DNA of 64,000 nt from Stakelama pacifica (GCF_004361835.1 NZ_SNWD01000013.1:1-64000); one strand, 5' to 3'. Positions 35,909 through 46,093 are shown, counted from the first letter of the stretch. Notes: generated by a model not told the origin, from the sequence alone. Translations and numbers: made by a program.

Positions 35909-36211
35909 TTAGCCCTTGCGGGTGCCCGACATAGGGAACGCGCCGAACGCGCCGGCCTTTACCGTGCCGGTCATGGCGTCGCCATCGACCGTGGCTTCGC
36001 CGTCCAGCGTCATCGGCATCGGCGATTTGATCGAGATTTTGAAGGTCAGCGTGTCGCCATCGACCTTACCATCCTCAATCTCGGTTTCGCCCATATCGCC
36101 GGAAAAGGTGCCGGTGAAGCTGTCGCCCGAACTCTTGACGGTCATCACCGCCTTTTGATCGCCCATCGGCGTTTTGGTTACCGTGTCCCAGCTGCCATCC
36201 ACTTGCGCCAT
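35909..36211 (-). CDS. small beta-rich protein, unknown function
   Basis: The protein has 100 residues from MAQVDGSWD, with AGGGAGAG before it; a longer ORF upstream lacks a good site. The sequence alternates short strands and DG/GD turns (GDSFTGTFSGDMGETEIEDGKVDGDTLTF as a pattern), suggesting a lipocalin-like beta-barrel or sandwich. There is no signal peptide. I believe similar sequences are common in sphingomonads but know no function. Confidence 0.7.
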   Translation of the reverse strand: MAQVDGSWDTVTKTPMGDQKAVMTVKSSGDSFTGTFSGDMGETEIEDGKVDGDTLTFKISIKSPMPMTLDGEATVDGDAMTGTVKAGAFGAFPMSGTRKG

Positions 36212-36326
36212 AAAACTCTCCCTTGAAATGCCATCGGGCAGAACCCGTCCGACGCCAGAGGTCGGCTGCGCGGGCGCCTGTGTCAAGCGATGCTGCGCCG
36301 CGTCGCCTTGCCGCAGCGTCAGCCGG

Positions 36327-37304
36327 TCAGCGTGCGGGCGGCGTGGCGATCAGCGTGTCGTCGCTCGGCAGTGATTCGCCCTGTGGAATGTCGGCGGGCC
36401 GGAAAATCGACGTGAGCAGGAAGAAGAGCAGATTGCTCCCCTGTGTCAGCGCGCCACCCGCGAGCAGCAGGCCCGCCATCGCCTCCTGCGGCAGATGCAC
36501 CGAACCGCTCAGCTGCAACCCTGCCGACAGGAAAAGCAGATCGCGATTGGGGATCAGCGGCAGGCGGGAGACGACCATCTGCATCGTCAGGAACAGGATC
36601 CAGACGCTCCACGGCGCCTGTGGCAGGACGATCGCCCATTGCGTCGCCTGAAGCAGGACGACGATGGTGATGCGCGCCATATGGATGCCCAGCACGGCCA
36701 GCGCGGTGCGCAGCGGGATTGAGAAGATGCGCCGCCGCAGCCGATAGGCAAAGGGCGCGACAAAAGCGATGGCGAGCCCCCCCGCAATGATCCAGCCGGT
36801 CGCCGAATCCAGCCAGTCGGCAAATGCGCTCGCCTGCCCCGTCGCGACAAATGCGGCGAGGAGCAGCGCGGTGATGAGCGCCGACGATACCGCCGACAGG
36901 ATCGCATTATCCTTGATCCCCAGCAGGATGCGGCGCGGCGGCAGGCCCAGATTGCGCTCTGCCCATAGGAAATAATAGACCTCCCCCGAATAGCCGATCA
37001 GCGCAGCGTTCAGGATGCGCTTTCGAATGAAGATCGGAAATTCGCGCAGGATTCCACCGCCAAGGATCAGGCGAAAGATCAGCGTTTCGGATGCCGGAAG
37101 CATCAGGAACATGACCACGAACAAGAGATAGAAAAGCGGATTGGTCGGCAGCGAACGGGCGACTTCGCGCCAGCCGATCGAATCGACTTTCAGCACCAGC
37201 CATGTCACCATCGCGGCGAAGAACAGCCAGCGCGCGACGCGGGCGACACGCTTTCCGGTCGGGGATTCGCCCCAGCAGCGCAGCCGGGCAATCCGCTCCT
37301 TCAC
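36327..37304 (-). CDS. polytopic membrane protein, flippase-like (tentative)
   Basis: The protein has 325 residues from GTG 37304, overlapping the stop of the upstream glycosyltransferase (GTGA). Seven to eight hydrophobic segments are present, plus a central GYSGEVYYFLWAERNLGLPPRR loop and a late PLIPNRDLLFLSAGL run. The layout resembles lysylphosphatidylglycerol synthase/AglD-type membrane domains, but I cannot confirm it. Coupling to a glycosyltransferase suggests a role in exporting or anchoring a glycan. Confidence 0.6.
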   Translation of the reverse strand: MKERIARLRCWGESPTGKRVARVARWLFFAAMVTWLVLKVDSIGWREVARSLPTNPLFYLLFVVMFLMLPASETLIFRLILGGGILREFPIFIRKRILNAALIGYSGEVYYFLWAERNLGLPPRRILLGIKDNAILSAVSSALITALLLAAFVATGQASAFADWLDSATGWIIAGGLAIAFVAPFAYRLRRRIFSIPLRTALAVLGIHMARITIVVLLQATQWAIVLPQAPWSVWILFLTMQMVVSRLPLIPNRDLLFLSAGLQLSGSVHLPQEAMAGLLLAGGALTQGSNLLFFLLTSIFRPADIPQGESLPSDDTLIATPPAR

Positions 37305-38041
37305 GCAAAAATCCCTAACCGGCGCGAATCGGCCAGATATTGGGCGAATGCCGCGCGCGTATCCGGCCCCAGTCGGAAGCGGCTATGTCCGTAGACATTG
37401 CGCAGCAGATACCGGCGCAGGAAATATTCTATCCCGCTGGCCGGGGTATTGCGGATGCGGCGGGTGAAATGCTGCCGCTCCCATGTATTCGACCCGTGAA
37501 AGGCGCGCAGGAACAAATGCGGCGCGTCGATGATGCTGAGCGCATCGCGCGGCCAGTTGTCGAGGAACACCGTATCCTCCCCGCGCCGCTCATCGGGATA
37601 GCGCGCATCGCTTCGCGCGCGGTGCAGGATGGTGCCGGGAACGCCCGGGTTGAGCGTGCCGACATAGGGATGATCGAACCATTCGGGCGAATCGAGATGC
37701 ATCAGCGTTCCGCCAAGCAGGCACACATCACGCCCCAGCCCCAGCGCCGCCGCCTGAACCGTCAGCCGGTCGGGATGATACCAGTCATCATCATCCCATT
37801 GCGCGATCAGATCGCCCTTCGCGACATCGAGCGACAGGTTGCGCAGCGTGCCAAGCGTGTTGTGGGGAAGCTTTTCCACCTTGCGATAGGTGATGCGGCC
37901 GGGCGGAATCGCGACGAAAAGGGGGGTATAATCCTCCGCCCCGTCGTCGATCACGACGAGTTCGCGATTCCCCCATGTCTGGGAAAGGAAACAGTTCACC
38001 GCACGCGCCGCAAGCGCCGCACGGTTCGCCGTCACCATCAC
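37301..38041 (-). CDS. family 2 glycosyltransferase (start uncertain)
   Basis: At least 246 residues from GTG 38041. GT-A features are seen: VMVTANRAALAARAVNCFLSQTW, VVIDDGAEDYTP, then the metal-binding AQWDDDDWYHPDRL (DDDD) and GEDTVFLDNW. Codons upstream of 38041 (up to a TAA at 38111-38113) read PRISC just before VMVTANR, which looks like the missing first strand, yet contain no ATG/GTG/TTG start, only a CTG at 38095. The sugar donor is unknown. First gene of a two-gene unit divergent from the other glycosyltransferases. Confidence 0.85.
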   Translation of the reverse strand: MMVTANRAALAARAVNCFLSQTWGNRELVVIDDGAEDYTPLFVAIPPGRITYRKVEKLPHNTLGTLRNLSLDVAKGDLIAQWDDDDWYHPDRLTVQAAALGLGRDVCLLGGTLMHLDSPEWFDHPYVGTLNPGVPGTILHRARSDARYPDERRGEDTVFLDNWPRDALSIIDAPHLFLRAFHGSNTWERQHFTRRIRNTPASGIEYFLRRYLLRNVYGHSRFRLGPDTRAAFAQYLADSRRLGIFA

Positions 38042-38127
38042 GCAACTGATGCGCGGTCCGGTATCGGACCAGCGGATATCGGGGATACTAGTCAGCTTGC
38101 CCGCCGCCTGTTAGCGCGCCGATCACG

Positions 38128-39186
38128 ATGCGCATCATCTTCGTTCTGACCTATCCCGTCTATCATGGCATCGCCGATCTTTCGGAATGGCTGCGCTGGG
38201 ACAACCGCGACCGGCGAATGCCGGGCCTGTTAGCCGCGCAAGGAGTCGATGTCGAGCTATGGGGTGTCGGGCACGAACAGCTCGACCTGATCTCCGACCT
38301 GCCGGACCGCCCTGCTTATCCGATCCGTATCTTTCCGATGTCGGGCGGGGGCGCCAAGACGCGCGATCATGTCAGCGACGCGATGGCGGCAGCGGCGCGC
38401 GACGATACGGCCGATCTGTTCGTGCTGATCGGGACGAACGGCGGGGCGGGCTATCATTTCCACGATAGCGCGCTGAAGCCCGACAGGCGACGCTATGCCA
38501 TCATTATCGGCGGCGATTACTGGAGCCGGATCGTACCGGGCGCGGACTTCGTCTTCACCGAAAGCGCGGCGCAGGAGGCAGCGCTCGGCCATCCCGGCTG
38601 GCGGATATGGCGGCGGCGCATCGCGGCGGAACGGATGCAGCGCCTGCCCAAGACGATCGATATCGACCGGTTCGCACCCGCACCCGGCGCGACCAAGCGC
38701 TGGGACGTGATTGCGGTCAGCCGCCTCACCCGCTGGAAACGGTTCGACGAGATCGGCCGGCTGTCGGCGTCGCACCGCGTCGCGGTGGTGGGCGGCGGGC
38801 CGCAGGCGGCGATGCTCGCACGGCGCTTTCCCCGCGTCGAATGGCTGGGGCATCGCCCGCATGACTCAGTGCCTGCACTACTCCATCAGGCGCGGCTGTA
38901 TTTCCATGCCGGGCGGCGCGATTATTTCCCGCGCGCCATTCCAGAAGCCATGGCGTGCGGCGTGCCGGTGGTCGCGATGGACGACCGGATCGGACCCGAT
39001 GTCGTGCCGCCAAGCTGCGGCGCACTGGTCGACGATCATAGCTATGAGCCGCTGGTCGCGCGGTTGCTGGACGATACCGCCCGGCTGGGCGCGATGGCGA
39101 AGGCGGCGCGCGCGCATGTCGTCGCCCGGCACGGTCCCCAGTCGAGCGAAGCTGCCTGTGCGAGGCTGATGGAGCTGGCGCGATGA
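38128..39186 (+). CDS. family 4-type (GT-B) glycosyltransferase
   Basis: The protein has 352 residues. The GT-B fold is recognised by the C-terminal domain: VIAVSRLTRWKRFDEI, VAVVGGGPQ, WLGHRPHDSVPALLHQARLYFHAG and the EX7E-like run YFPRAIPEAMACGVPVVAMD. It would transfer a nucleotide-activated sugar in envelope glycan synthesis. The next gene overlaps its stop (ATGA). It starts 86 nt from the divergent glycosyltransferase. Confidence 0.87.
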   Translation: MRIIFVLTYPVYHGIADLSEWLRWDNRDRRMPGLLAAQGVDVELWGVGHEQLDLISDLPDRPAYPIRIFPMSGGGAKTRDHVSDAMAAAARDDTADLFVLIGTNGGAGYHFHDSALKPDRRRYAIIIGGDYWSRIVPGADFVFTESAAQEAALGHPGWRIWRRRIAAERMQRLPKTIDIDRFAPAPGATKRWDVIAVSRLTRWKRFDEIGRLSASHRVAVVGGGPQAAMLARRFPRVEWLGHRPHDSVPALLHQARLYFHAGRRDYFPRAIPEAMACGVPVVAMDDRIGPDVVPPSCGALVDDHSYEPLVARLLDDTARLGAMAKAARAHVVARHGPQSSEAACARLMELAR

Positions 39187-39980
39187 GCGAGCCGCGATGG
39201 AGCTTCGTGATTGCGTATTACAACGAGGCCGACTTTCTGGCGGATACGATCGCGTCGCTGGACGCGCAGACGCTGAAGCCCTTTCGACTGATCCTGATCG
39301 ACAACGGCTCGACCGACGGGTCGGAAAGGATCGCGCGCGAGGCAATAGCGGGCCTTGCCGGGGTGGAGGCGCTGCATTTGTCCGAGGCAAAACCGGGCAA
39401 GATCCATGCCCTCGAAACCGCGATGCCGCACATCGATACGCCGTTCGTGGCGTTCGGCGATGCCGATACCTGGTATCCGCCCGACTATCTGGCGCGCGCC
39501 AATGCTGCCTATCGCGCGGGAGGTGAGGATGTGGCGGCAGTGATGGCGGTCGACGTGCCCGATCCTCCGCATGGCAGCGCGGCACGGCGCAAGCGCTTCC
39601 TGCGATCGAAGGTCGCGAGCCGGATCTGGCCGAAACAAACGCATAGCGGCGGGTTCGGGCAGACCTTCCGCACCGACATGCTTCGTGCGGCGGGCGGATA
39701 TTCGCACCGATACTGGCCCTATGTGCTGATGGATCACGAGATCATGCAGCGCGTGCTGAAACGGGGTCGCGCGGTCTATCCGGCGGATTTCTGGTGCATC
39801 CCCTCGCCCCGCCGGACCAGTCGGCGAAACGTGCGCTGGACGCTGGCCGAGCGGCTGCTCTACCATTTCACGCCCTTCGCGGCGAAGGACTGGTATTTCT
39901 ATCGCTTTTTGGGGCCGAGACTGGCGCGGCGGCGCCTCACGCATCTCAACCTTCGCGAAAAGCCTTGGCAACAGGAGTGA
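39183..39980 (+). CDS. family 2 glycosyltransferase
   Basis: The protein has 265 residues. The GT-A fold shows FVIAYYNEADFLADTIASLDAQT, LIDNGSTDGS, then FVAFGDADTWYPPDYLARA (DAD metal motif) and GGFGQTFRTDMLRAAGG, with catalytic acidic residues in LMDHEIMQRVL. No membrane helix. It overlaps the GT-B gene by ATGA, so both probably build the same glycan. Confidence 0.88.
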   Translation: MSEPRWSFVIAYYNEADFLADTIASLDAQTLKPFRLILIDNGSTDGSERIAREAIAGLAGVEALHLSEAKPGKIHALETAMPHIDTPFVAFGDADTWYPPDYLARANAAYRAGGEDVAAVMAVDVPDPPHGSAARRKRFLRSKVASRIWPKQTHSGGFGQTFRTDMLRAAGGYSHRYWPYVLMDHEIMQRVLKRGRAVYPADFWCIPSPRRTSRRNVRWTLAERLLYHFTPFAAKDWYFYRFLGPRLARRRLTHLNLREKPWQQE

Positions 39981-40121
39981 CCGGCGATCGGTGCAATTAT
40001 TGCGTAAGGTCGTCATCGCGAGCGGCGTAGTCGCGCGGCGATCCAGCGATGTGCGCACCGCTGCCGGGTTGCCAACCTTCTCGCAAAACGGGTTTGGGTT
40101 GGAGTGGTGGCAGACGATGGC

Positions 40122-40193
40122 GGCCCCGGCCTGCGCCGGGGCGACGCATGCACCGCGATTTCTACAATCGTCGCCCCGGCGCAGGCCGGGGCC
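40122..40193. repeat. perfect 24-bp inverted repeat
   Basis: Arm 40122-40145 is the exact complement of 40170-40193, with a 24-nt spacer. Each arm contains CCCCGGCCTGCGCCGGGG. A degenerate GTCATCGCGAGCGG block near 40010-40048 resembles the ends of the ~90-bp repeat. Together they fill the 321-nt gap 39981-40301, in which no gene is seen. Confidence 0.85.
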
Positions 40194-40301
40194 GGCGGCG
40201 TGTGACGTGTGGCGCTGTGGGGGCGCAGCGCGGCGGAGCGCGCAATAACGATGGGGGAAATGGGGGGAGCCGGATCGACCGGCCCCCTGCCCCGTTCCGG
40301 C

Positions 40302-43271
40302 TTATTCGCCCGCTTCGTCGGAGCCGCCCGCCATTGCGGTGACCTCGACCGGCAGGCCCAGCGTATCGAGCTGCGGCTTCACCTTTTCCGCATCGCCGAT
40401 CACCACCCAGGTGATTTTAGCGGGATCGATCGCCTTGCGCGCCGCCGCATCGAGCTCCTGCGCCGTCATCGCGCGATAGCGGCTGGCGAGCGTTTCGTAA
40501 TAATTGTCGGGACGGCCATAGCGCGCGTTCGATTCCAGCGCCCCCAGAACATCACCCGCAGTCTGGAAGCTGCCCGGCAATTCACGGATCGCGCCGCTGA
40601 TCGTGCGTTCCAGTTCGGCGCTGGTGATCCCCTTGGTCGAAAGGAACGCCTTCATATCCCCGGTCATCGCGGCGATCGACGGGCCGGTCTTGTCCGCCTG
40701 AACCGGCGCGTAGATCATGTACGGCACCTGATGCTGGACGCGATAGATAAAGCCCTGAACGCCATAGGCCCAGTGCTTGTCCTCACGCAGGTCCATGTTC
40801 ATGCGCGACAGGAAGCTGCCGCCCAGCACGTCATTGGCCTGCATCAGCGGTTCGAGATTGTCGGTGCCCTGAACCGGCATCAACTGGCCGCCGAAGATCA
40901 GCGATTGCGGCGAATTGGGCCGGTTGATCAGCATGACGCGATTTTCCGCCTTCGGCGTCGGCGCATCGAAATTCTTTACCGGTTTTACGCCGCTGACCTT
41001 CCAGTCGCCGAAGCTCTTTTCCAGCAGCGGCATCACTGCAGCAAGCGTGGTATCGCCGACCACGAAGATCGTCGCATTGTCGGGGCGCAGCCACTGGCCG
41101 TGAAAGCCCTTCAGATCGGCAGTGCTCAGCTTTGCGACCACCGCCGGATCGCCGGTGCCGCGGAACGGCACGCCATAGGGATATTTTTCGCCGTACAGCA
41201 GCGGCGGCAGGGTGCGCAGCGCGATGCCGATCGGGCTCTTCATTTCTTCCGCGATCGAGGCAAGCTGCTGCGCGCGAACGCGATCGACATCGGCGGGGCG
41301 GAAGGCCGGGTTGCGCACCACATCCGCCATCAGGCCCAGCGACGGGGCAAGATTGGGGGTCAGCGCGCTGAGATACACGCCGCTGCTGTCCATCGAACCG
41401 CTGGCACTGAGCGTCGCGCCGAGCCGCTCCTGCTCCTCGGCGATCTGCACGCCGGTCAGCCGCGTCGTGCCCTCATCGAGCAGCGAGAGCATGAACGACT
41501 GCGTGCCGAGCGCGTCGCGCGGATCGGCGGCTGCGCCCGCATCGAAATCGATCGCCACATTGACGACCGGTACGCCGCTGCGCTGCGCGAAAACCACCGG
41601 AATGCCGTTCGACAGTCTGGCATGTTCGACGGTCGGGAAATCGAGATCGGGAATCTTGCCCACTTCGGGCAGTTTCGACCGATCAACGCCCGCGCTGGTG
41701 CTTTGCGGCGCGGTTTCGGCGGCATCGGAGGCGGCACGTTCCAGCGGCGTAGCGGTGTGGGCGGGCGTTTCCGCCATCGGATGTTCGCCAGCGAGCGGCG
41801 CGCGGTAATAATTGGGCGCACTGCCCGATACCACCTTGCCCGCGCCGACGCCCGTCGCCTCTTCATAATCGCCGCTGCGCTGCCCCGGCGAAAGCGTGTA
41901 GGAGAATACCGGGCGCGACAGCCATTTGTCGGCAACGCTGCGCACTTCCGCGGGCGTCAGCGCCACCGTCGCGTCGAGCCGCTTTTTGTAATAATCGGGA
42001 TCGTTCGCATAGACCGCGCCCTCGGCCAGCGTCACTGCCTTGCCCGAAAAACCGCCGACCGATTCCAGTCCGCGAATGGTGCTTGCGACATTTTGCGTCT
42101 TGGCGCGCTGAAGCTCGGCCGCAGTCGGACCGTTTTTGAGGAAATCGGCAATGATCGCGTCGAGGCGCTTACCGAGCATCTCGGGATCGACGCCGGGCTT
42201 CGCCACCGCCGTCACCGTGAACACGCCGACGCGTTCGAACTCTTCATACCCGGCCGACACGCTGACCGCGAGCTTTTCATCGCGGACAAGCTGATTGTCG
42301 AGGCGCGAGCTGGCAAGCCCGCCCAGCACGCTCGCCGCCATGTTGAGCGCCGCCGCATCCTTCGACAACATACCCGGCACTGCCCAGACGCGTGCGATGG
42401 TGGTGTTCGCGACCTGATCCTTGAAATCCTTGTGCACCGGCGCGGAAAGCGTCGGGACATCGGCCTCTGCGGGATGCGATTGCGGCCCGCGCGGAATGTC
42501 GCCGAAATATTTGGTGACGAGCTTTTTCGCGTCGGGAAGGTCGATATCGCCCGACAGCACCAGCACGGCGTTGTTGGGGCCGTAATGGTCGCGGAACCAA
42601 CCCTTCACCGTGTCGAGGCTTGCCGCATCCAGATCGGCCATCGAACCGATGGTGGTGTGGTGATAGGGATGGCCTTCGGGAAACAGCGTTGCATACAGAT
42701 CATAATCGATCAGCCCGCCGGGCTGGTTATCGCCCTGACGCTTTTCGTTCTGAACGACGCCGCGCTGGATATCGAGCTTCTTCTGCGTGACCGCGCCGAG
42801 CAGATGGCCCATCCGGTCGCTTTCGAGGAAAAGCGCCGTGTCGAGCGCGCCGCGCGGCACCGTTTCGAAATAATTGGTGCGGTCGAAATAGGTCGTGCCG
42901 TTCAGGTCGGTCGCGCCGATCGCCTGCATCGGGGTGAACCAGCTCTGATCGCTGTTTTCCGACCCGCCGAACATCAGATGTTCGAACAGATGCGCAAAGC
43001 CGGTCTTGCCCTTCGGTTCGTCCTTCGACCCGACATGATACCAGACCGAGACCGCGACGACCGGCGCCTTATGATCGGGCGCGACCACAACGCGCAGACC
43101 GTTCGGCAGGGTAAAGGTCTGGTACGGGATATTCACGTCCGCGACGAGCTGCGAAAGCGGCGCCGCATCCTGCTTCTCAAGCGCAGCCGGCCCCGAGGAC
43201 TGGGCAAGCGCGGTGGAAGAGACGGACAGCAACAAGCCTGTCGCAGCAAGCGAAATGGTCGAGCGAATCAT
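40302..43271 (-). CDS. secreted M16-family zinc metalloprotease (two M16 units)
   Basis: The protein has 989 residues from MIRSTISL, a clear signal peptide ending ALAQ. The first unit has the inverted zinc motif HLFEHLMF (HxxEH) with a downstream Glu in VVQNEKRQGDN. Inactive-type second halves follow (LVRDEKLAVSV; the later FGGQLMPVQGTD and YGVQGFIYR). This layout of paired M16 domains is like pitrilysin/PqqL-type periplasmic proteases. It probably degrades peptides in the periplasm. Single gene, divergent from clpB. Confidence 0.92.
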   Translation of the reverse strand: MIRSTISLAATGLLLSVSSTALAQSSGPAALEKQDAAPLSQLVADVNIPYQTFTLPNGLRVVVAPDHKAPVVAVSVWYHVGSKDEPKGKTGFAHLFEHLMFGGSENSDQSWFTPMQAIGATDLNGTTYFDRTNYFETVPRGALDTALFLESDRMGHLLGAVTQKKLDIQRGVVQNEKRQGDNQPGGLIDYDLYATLFPEGHPYHHTTIGSMADLDAASLDTVKGWFRDHYGPNNAVLVLSGDIDLPDAKKLVTKYFGDIPRGPQSHPAEADVPTLSAPVHKDFKDQVANTTIARVWAVPGMLSKDAAALNMAASVLGGLASSRLDNQLVRDEKLAVSVSAGYEEFERVGVFTVTAVAKPGVDPEMLGKRLDAIIADFLKNGPTAAELQRAKTQNVASTIRGLESVGGFSGKAVTLAEGAVYANDPDYYKKRLDATVALTPAEVRSVADKWLSRPVFSYTLSPGQRSGDYEEATGVGAGKVVSGSAPNYYRAPLAGEHPMAETPAHTATPLERAASDAAETAPQSTSAGVDRSKLPEVGKIPDLDFPTVEHARLSNGIPVVFAQRSGVPVVNVAIDFDAGAAADPRDALGTQSFMLSLLDEGTTRLTGVQIAEEQERLGATLSASGSMDSSGVYLSALTPNLAPSLGLMADVVRNPAFRPADVDRVRAQQLASIAEEMKSPIGIALRTLPPLLYGEKYPYGVPFRGTGDPAVVAKLSTADLKGFHGQWLRPDNATIFVVGDTTLAAVMPLLEKSFGDWKVSGVKPVKNFDAPTPKAENRVMLINRPNSPQSLIFGGQLMPVQGTDNLEPLMQANDVLGGSFLSRMNMDLREDKHWAYGVQGFIYRVQHQVPYMIYAPVQADKTGPSIAAMTGDMKAFLSTKGITSAELERTISGAIRELPGSFQTAGDVLGALESNARYGRPDNYYETLASRYRAMTAQELDAAARKAIDPAKITWVVIGDAEKVKPQLDTLGLPVEVTAMAGGSDEAGE

Positions 43272-43426
43272 AAAGGGTCCCCCATGCAGAACTGCACTTC
43301 TTTGCATGTGTGACATGGTGACAATACACCCGCGAAAGGCAAGCCCTTTCGTCACAATCGATACGGTATGCGTATCAGTCCCGATTGCACTTGTGCGTCC
43401 GGCTGCACACATTGGAACGGATGGGA

Positions 43427-43454
43427 CTTGTGTTGTATATTTGCAACACTATCT
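43427..43454 (+). promoter_or_regulatory. possible RpoH (heat-shock) promoter of clpB
   Basis: CTTG at 43427-43430, 18 nt, then CTATCT at 43449-43454 resembles the alphaproteobacterial sigma32 pattern. The start codon follows 29 nt later. The -35 is only partly conserved. Confidence 0.4.
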
Positions 43455-43482
43455 GTTAGTCAAAGCCTGACAGGGAAATGAC

Positions 43483-46062
43483 ATGAATCTCGAAAAATTT
43501 ACCGATCGCGCGAAGGGGTTTCTCCAATCCGCGCAAACCGTCGCCATCCGCATGAACCATCAGCAGATCACGCCTTCGCACCTGTTGAAGGCGCTGCTCG
43601 AGGACAGCGAAGGCATGGCATCCGGCCTGATCGCAAAGGCCGGTGGCGATCCGCGCCGCGCGGTCAGCGAAACCGACGCCACACTTTCCAAACTGCCCGC
43701 CGTTTCCGGTTCGGGCGCGCAAAGTGCCCCCGGCCTGACCAACGATAGCGTCCGCGTGCTCGATCAGGCGGAGCAGGTCGCGGCGAAGGCTGGCGACAGC
43801 TTCGTCACGGTCGAGCGGCTGTTGCTGGCGCTCGTGCTGTCGACCACCACCGCGGCGGGCAAGGCGCTGGCCGATGCAGGCGTCGAGGCGGAAAAGCTGA
43901 ACGCCGCGATCAACGATCTGCGTGGCGGACGCACCGCCGATACGGCCAGCGCCGAAGACCGCTATGATGCGCTGAAGAAATTCGCCACCGACCTGACCGA
44001 GGCTGCCCGCGCGGGCAAGCTGGACCCGGTGATCGGGCGCGATGAGGAAATCCGACGCACGGTGCAGATTCTAGCGCGGCGGACCAAGAACAATCCCGTG
44101 CTGATCGGCGAACCCGGCGTGGGCAAGACCGCCATTGCCGAAGGACTGGCGCTGCGCATCGTCAATGGCGACGTTCCCGATAACCTGAAAGACCGCACGC
44201 TGATGGCGCTCGATATGGGTTCGCTGATCGCGGGCGCAAAATATCGCGGCGAGTTCGAAGAGCGGCTGAAAGGCGTGCTCGACGAAGTTAAGGGGGCCGA
44301 GGGGCATATCATCCTGTTCATCGATGAGATGCACACGCTGATCGGTGCAGGCAAGACCGATGGCGCAATGGATGCCGGCAATCTGCTGAAGCCCGCGCTT
44401 GCCCGCGGCGAACTGCATTGCATCGGCGCGACGACGCTCGACGAATATCGCAAATATGTCGAAAAGGATGCGGCGTTGCAGCGGCGGTTCCAGCCGGTGT
44501 TCGTCGATGAACCTTCGGTCGAGGACACGATCTCGATCCTGCGCGGGATCAAGGAGAAATACGAGCTGCATCACGGCGTGCGGATCACCGACGGCGCGAT
44601 CGTGGCGGCGGCGACGCTCTCCAATCGCTATATCACCGACCGTTTCCTGCCCGACAAAGCGATAGACCTGATGGATGAGGCGGCAAGCCGGATCCGCATG
44701 GAAGTCGAGTCCAAGCCCGAAGAGATCGAAGCGCTCGACCGGCGGATCATCCAGCTCAAGATCGAGCGCGAGGCGCTGAAAAAAGAAACCGATCAGGCAT
44801 CGCAGGACCGGCTGGCGAAGCTCGAAGACGAGCTTGCCGGGCTGGAGGCGGAATCGGCGCAGCTTACCGAACGCTGGCAGGCCGAAAAGGTCAAGATCCA
44901 GTCTGAGGCGAAGCTGAAGGAACAGCTCGATCAGGCGCGGATCGAACTGGAACAGGCGCAGCGTTCGGGCGATCTCGGCCGGGCGGGCGAGCTTTCCTAT
45001 GGCACGATCCCGTCGCTCGAGAAACAGCTTGCCGAGGCGCAGGGCGCGACCGAGGGCGCGATGCTGCGCGAGGAAGTGACCAGCGACGATATCGCCTCGG
45101 TCGTCAGCCGCTGGACCGGCGTGCCGATGGACAAGATGATGGAGGGCGAGCGCGAGAAGCTGCTCCAGATGGAGCAGGCGCTGGGCAAGCGTGTGATCGG
45201 TCAGGCGGACGCGGTAAAAGCCGTGTCGACCGCCGTGCGCCGTGCCCGTGCGGGACTGCAGGACCCGAACCGGCCGCTGGGATCGTTCCTGTTCCTTGGC
45301 CCCACCGGCGTCGGCAAGACCGAACTGACCAAGGCGCTCGCCGAATTTCTGTTCGACGACAGCAACGCGATGGTGCGCATCGACATGAGCGAGTTCATGG
45401 AAAAGCACGCGGTCGCGCGGCTGATCGGTGCGCCTCCGGGCTATGTCGGCTATGAAGAAGGCGGCGTGCTGACCGAAGCGGTGCGGCGGCGGCCCTATCA
45501 GGTCGTGCTCTTCGACGAGGTCGAAAAGGCACATAGCGATGTGTTCAACGTGCTGCTGCAGGTGCTCGATGACGGGCGGCTGACCGACAGTCAGGGGCGC
45601 ACGGTCGATTTTTCGAACACGATCATCATCATGACGTCGAACCTCGGCTCGCAATATCTGACCAATCTCGACGCCGGTCAGTCGGTCGAGGATGTCGAAC
45701 CGCAGGTCATGGACGTGGTCCGCGCCCATTTCCGGCCCGAATTCCTCAACCGCCTCGACGAGATCATCCTGTTCCACAAGCTGGGTCAGGAGCATATGGG
45801 GCCGATCGTCGATATTCAGGTGGCGCGCGTGCAGCGGCTGCTCGCCGATCGCAAGATCACCATCGACCTCACCCAGGGCGCGCGCGACTGGCTCGGCCGG
45901 GTGGGATACGACCCGGTATACGGCGCCCGCCCGCTAAAACGCGCAGTGCAACGCTATCTGCAAGACCCGCTCGCCGACATGATCCTGCGCGGACAGGTGA
46001 AGGACGGGGTTACGGTGCATGTTGAAGAAGGCGATGGCGGGTTGGTGCTGGGGGTGGTTTGA
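43483..46062 (+). CDS. clpB: ATP-dependent disaggregase ClpB
   Basis: The protein has 859 residues. An N-terminal Clp repeat domain precedes AAA domain 1 with Walker [14 protein letters not shown] (about 203-215) and Walker [11 protein letters not shown]. The M-domain coiled coil (about 400-530) is present, which distinguishes ClpB from ClpA/ClpC, followed by AAA domain 2 with [14 protein letters not shown] and [10 protein letters not shown]. It frees aggregated proteins with DnaK. Single gene. Confidence 0.98.
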   Translation: MNLEKFTDRAKGFLQSAQTVAIRMNHQQITPSHLLKALLEDSEGMASGLIAKAGGDPRRAVSETDATLSKLPAVSGSGAQSAPGLTNDSVRVLDQAEQVAAKAGDSFVTVERLLLALVLSTTTAAGKALADAGVEAEKLNAAINDLRGGRTADTASAEDRYDALKKFATDLTEAARAGKLDPVIGRDEEIRRTVQILARRTKNNPVLIGEPGVGKTAIAEGLALRIVNGDVPDNLKDRTLMALDMGSLIAGAKYRGEFEERLKGVLDEVKGAEGHIILFIDEMHTLIGAGKTDGAMDAGNLLKPALARGELHCIGATTLDEYRKYVEKDAALQRRFQPVFVDEPSVEDTISILRGIKEKYELHHGVRITDGAIVAAATLSNRYITDRFLPDKAIDLMDEAASRIRMEVESKPEEIEALDRRIIQLKIEREALKKETDQASQDRLAKLEDELAGLEAESAQLTERWQAEKVKIQSEAKLKEQLDQARIELEQAQRSGDLGRAGELSYGTIPSLEKQLAEAQGATEGAMLREEVTSDDIASVVSRWTGVPMDKMMEGEREKLLQMEQALGKRVIGQADAVKAVSTAVRRARAGLQDPNRPLGSFLFLGPTGVGKTELTKALAEFLFDDSNAMVRIDMSEFMEKHAVARLIGAPPGYVGYEEGGVLTEAVRRRPYQVVLFDEVEKAHSDVFNVLLQVLDDGRLTDSQGRTVDFSNTIIIMTSNLGSQYLTNLDAGQSVEDVEPQVMDVVRAHFRPEFLNRLDEIILFHKLGQEHMGPIVDIQVARVQRLLADRKITIDLTQGARDWLGRVGYDPVYGARPLKRAVQRYLQDPLADMILRGQVKDGVTVHVEEGDGGLVLGVV

Positions 46063-46065
46063 ATA

Positions 46066-46093
46066 AAAAAAGGGACCGGCACTAGCCGGTCCC
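46066..46093 (-). terminator. rho-independent terminator of the TonB-receptor gene
   Basis: GGGACCGGC (46072-46080) pairs with GCCGGTCCC (46085-46093). Seven A before it on the plus strand become a T tract after the hairpin for the minus-strand gene. Confidence 0.85.

Noticed and set aside
36327..37304. Confident assignment as lysylphosphatidylglycerol synthase
   Set aside because: Only a membrane domain is present; the soluble catalytic domain is absent.
40209..43313. Plus-strand open frame of 1034 codons opposite the M16 protease gene
   Set aside because: It is an antisense shadow of a GC-rich gene; the minus strand encodes a clear signal peptide and HxxEH protease. Similar shadows oppose the ester hydrolases (33317-35464) and clpB (44071-45795).
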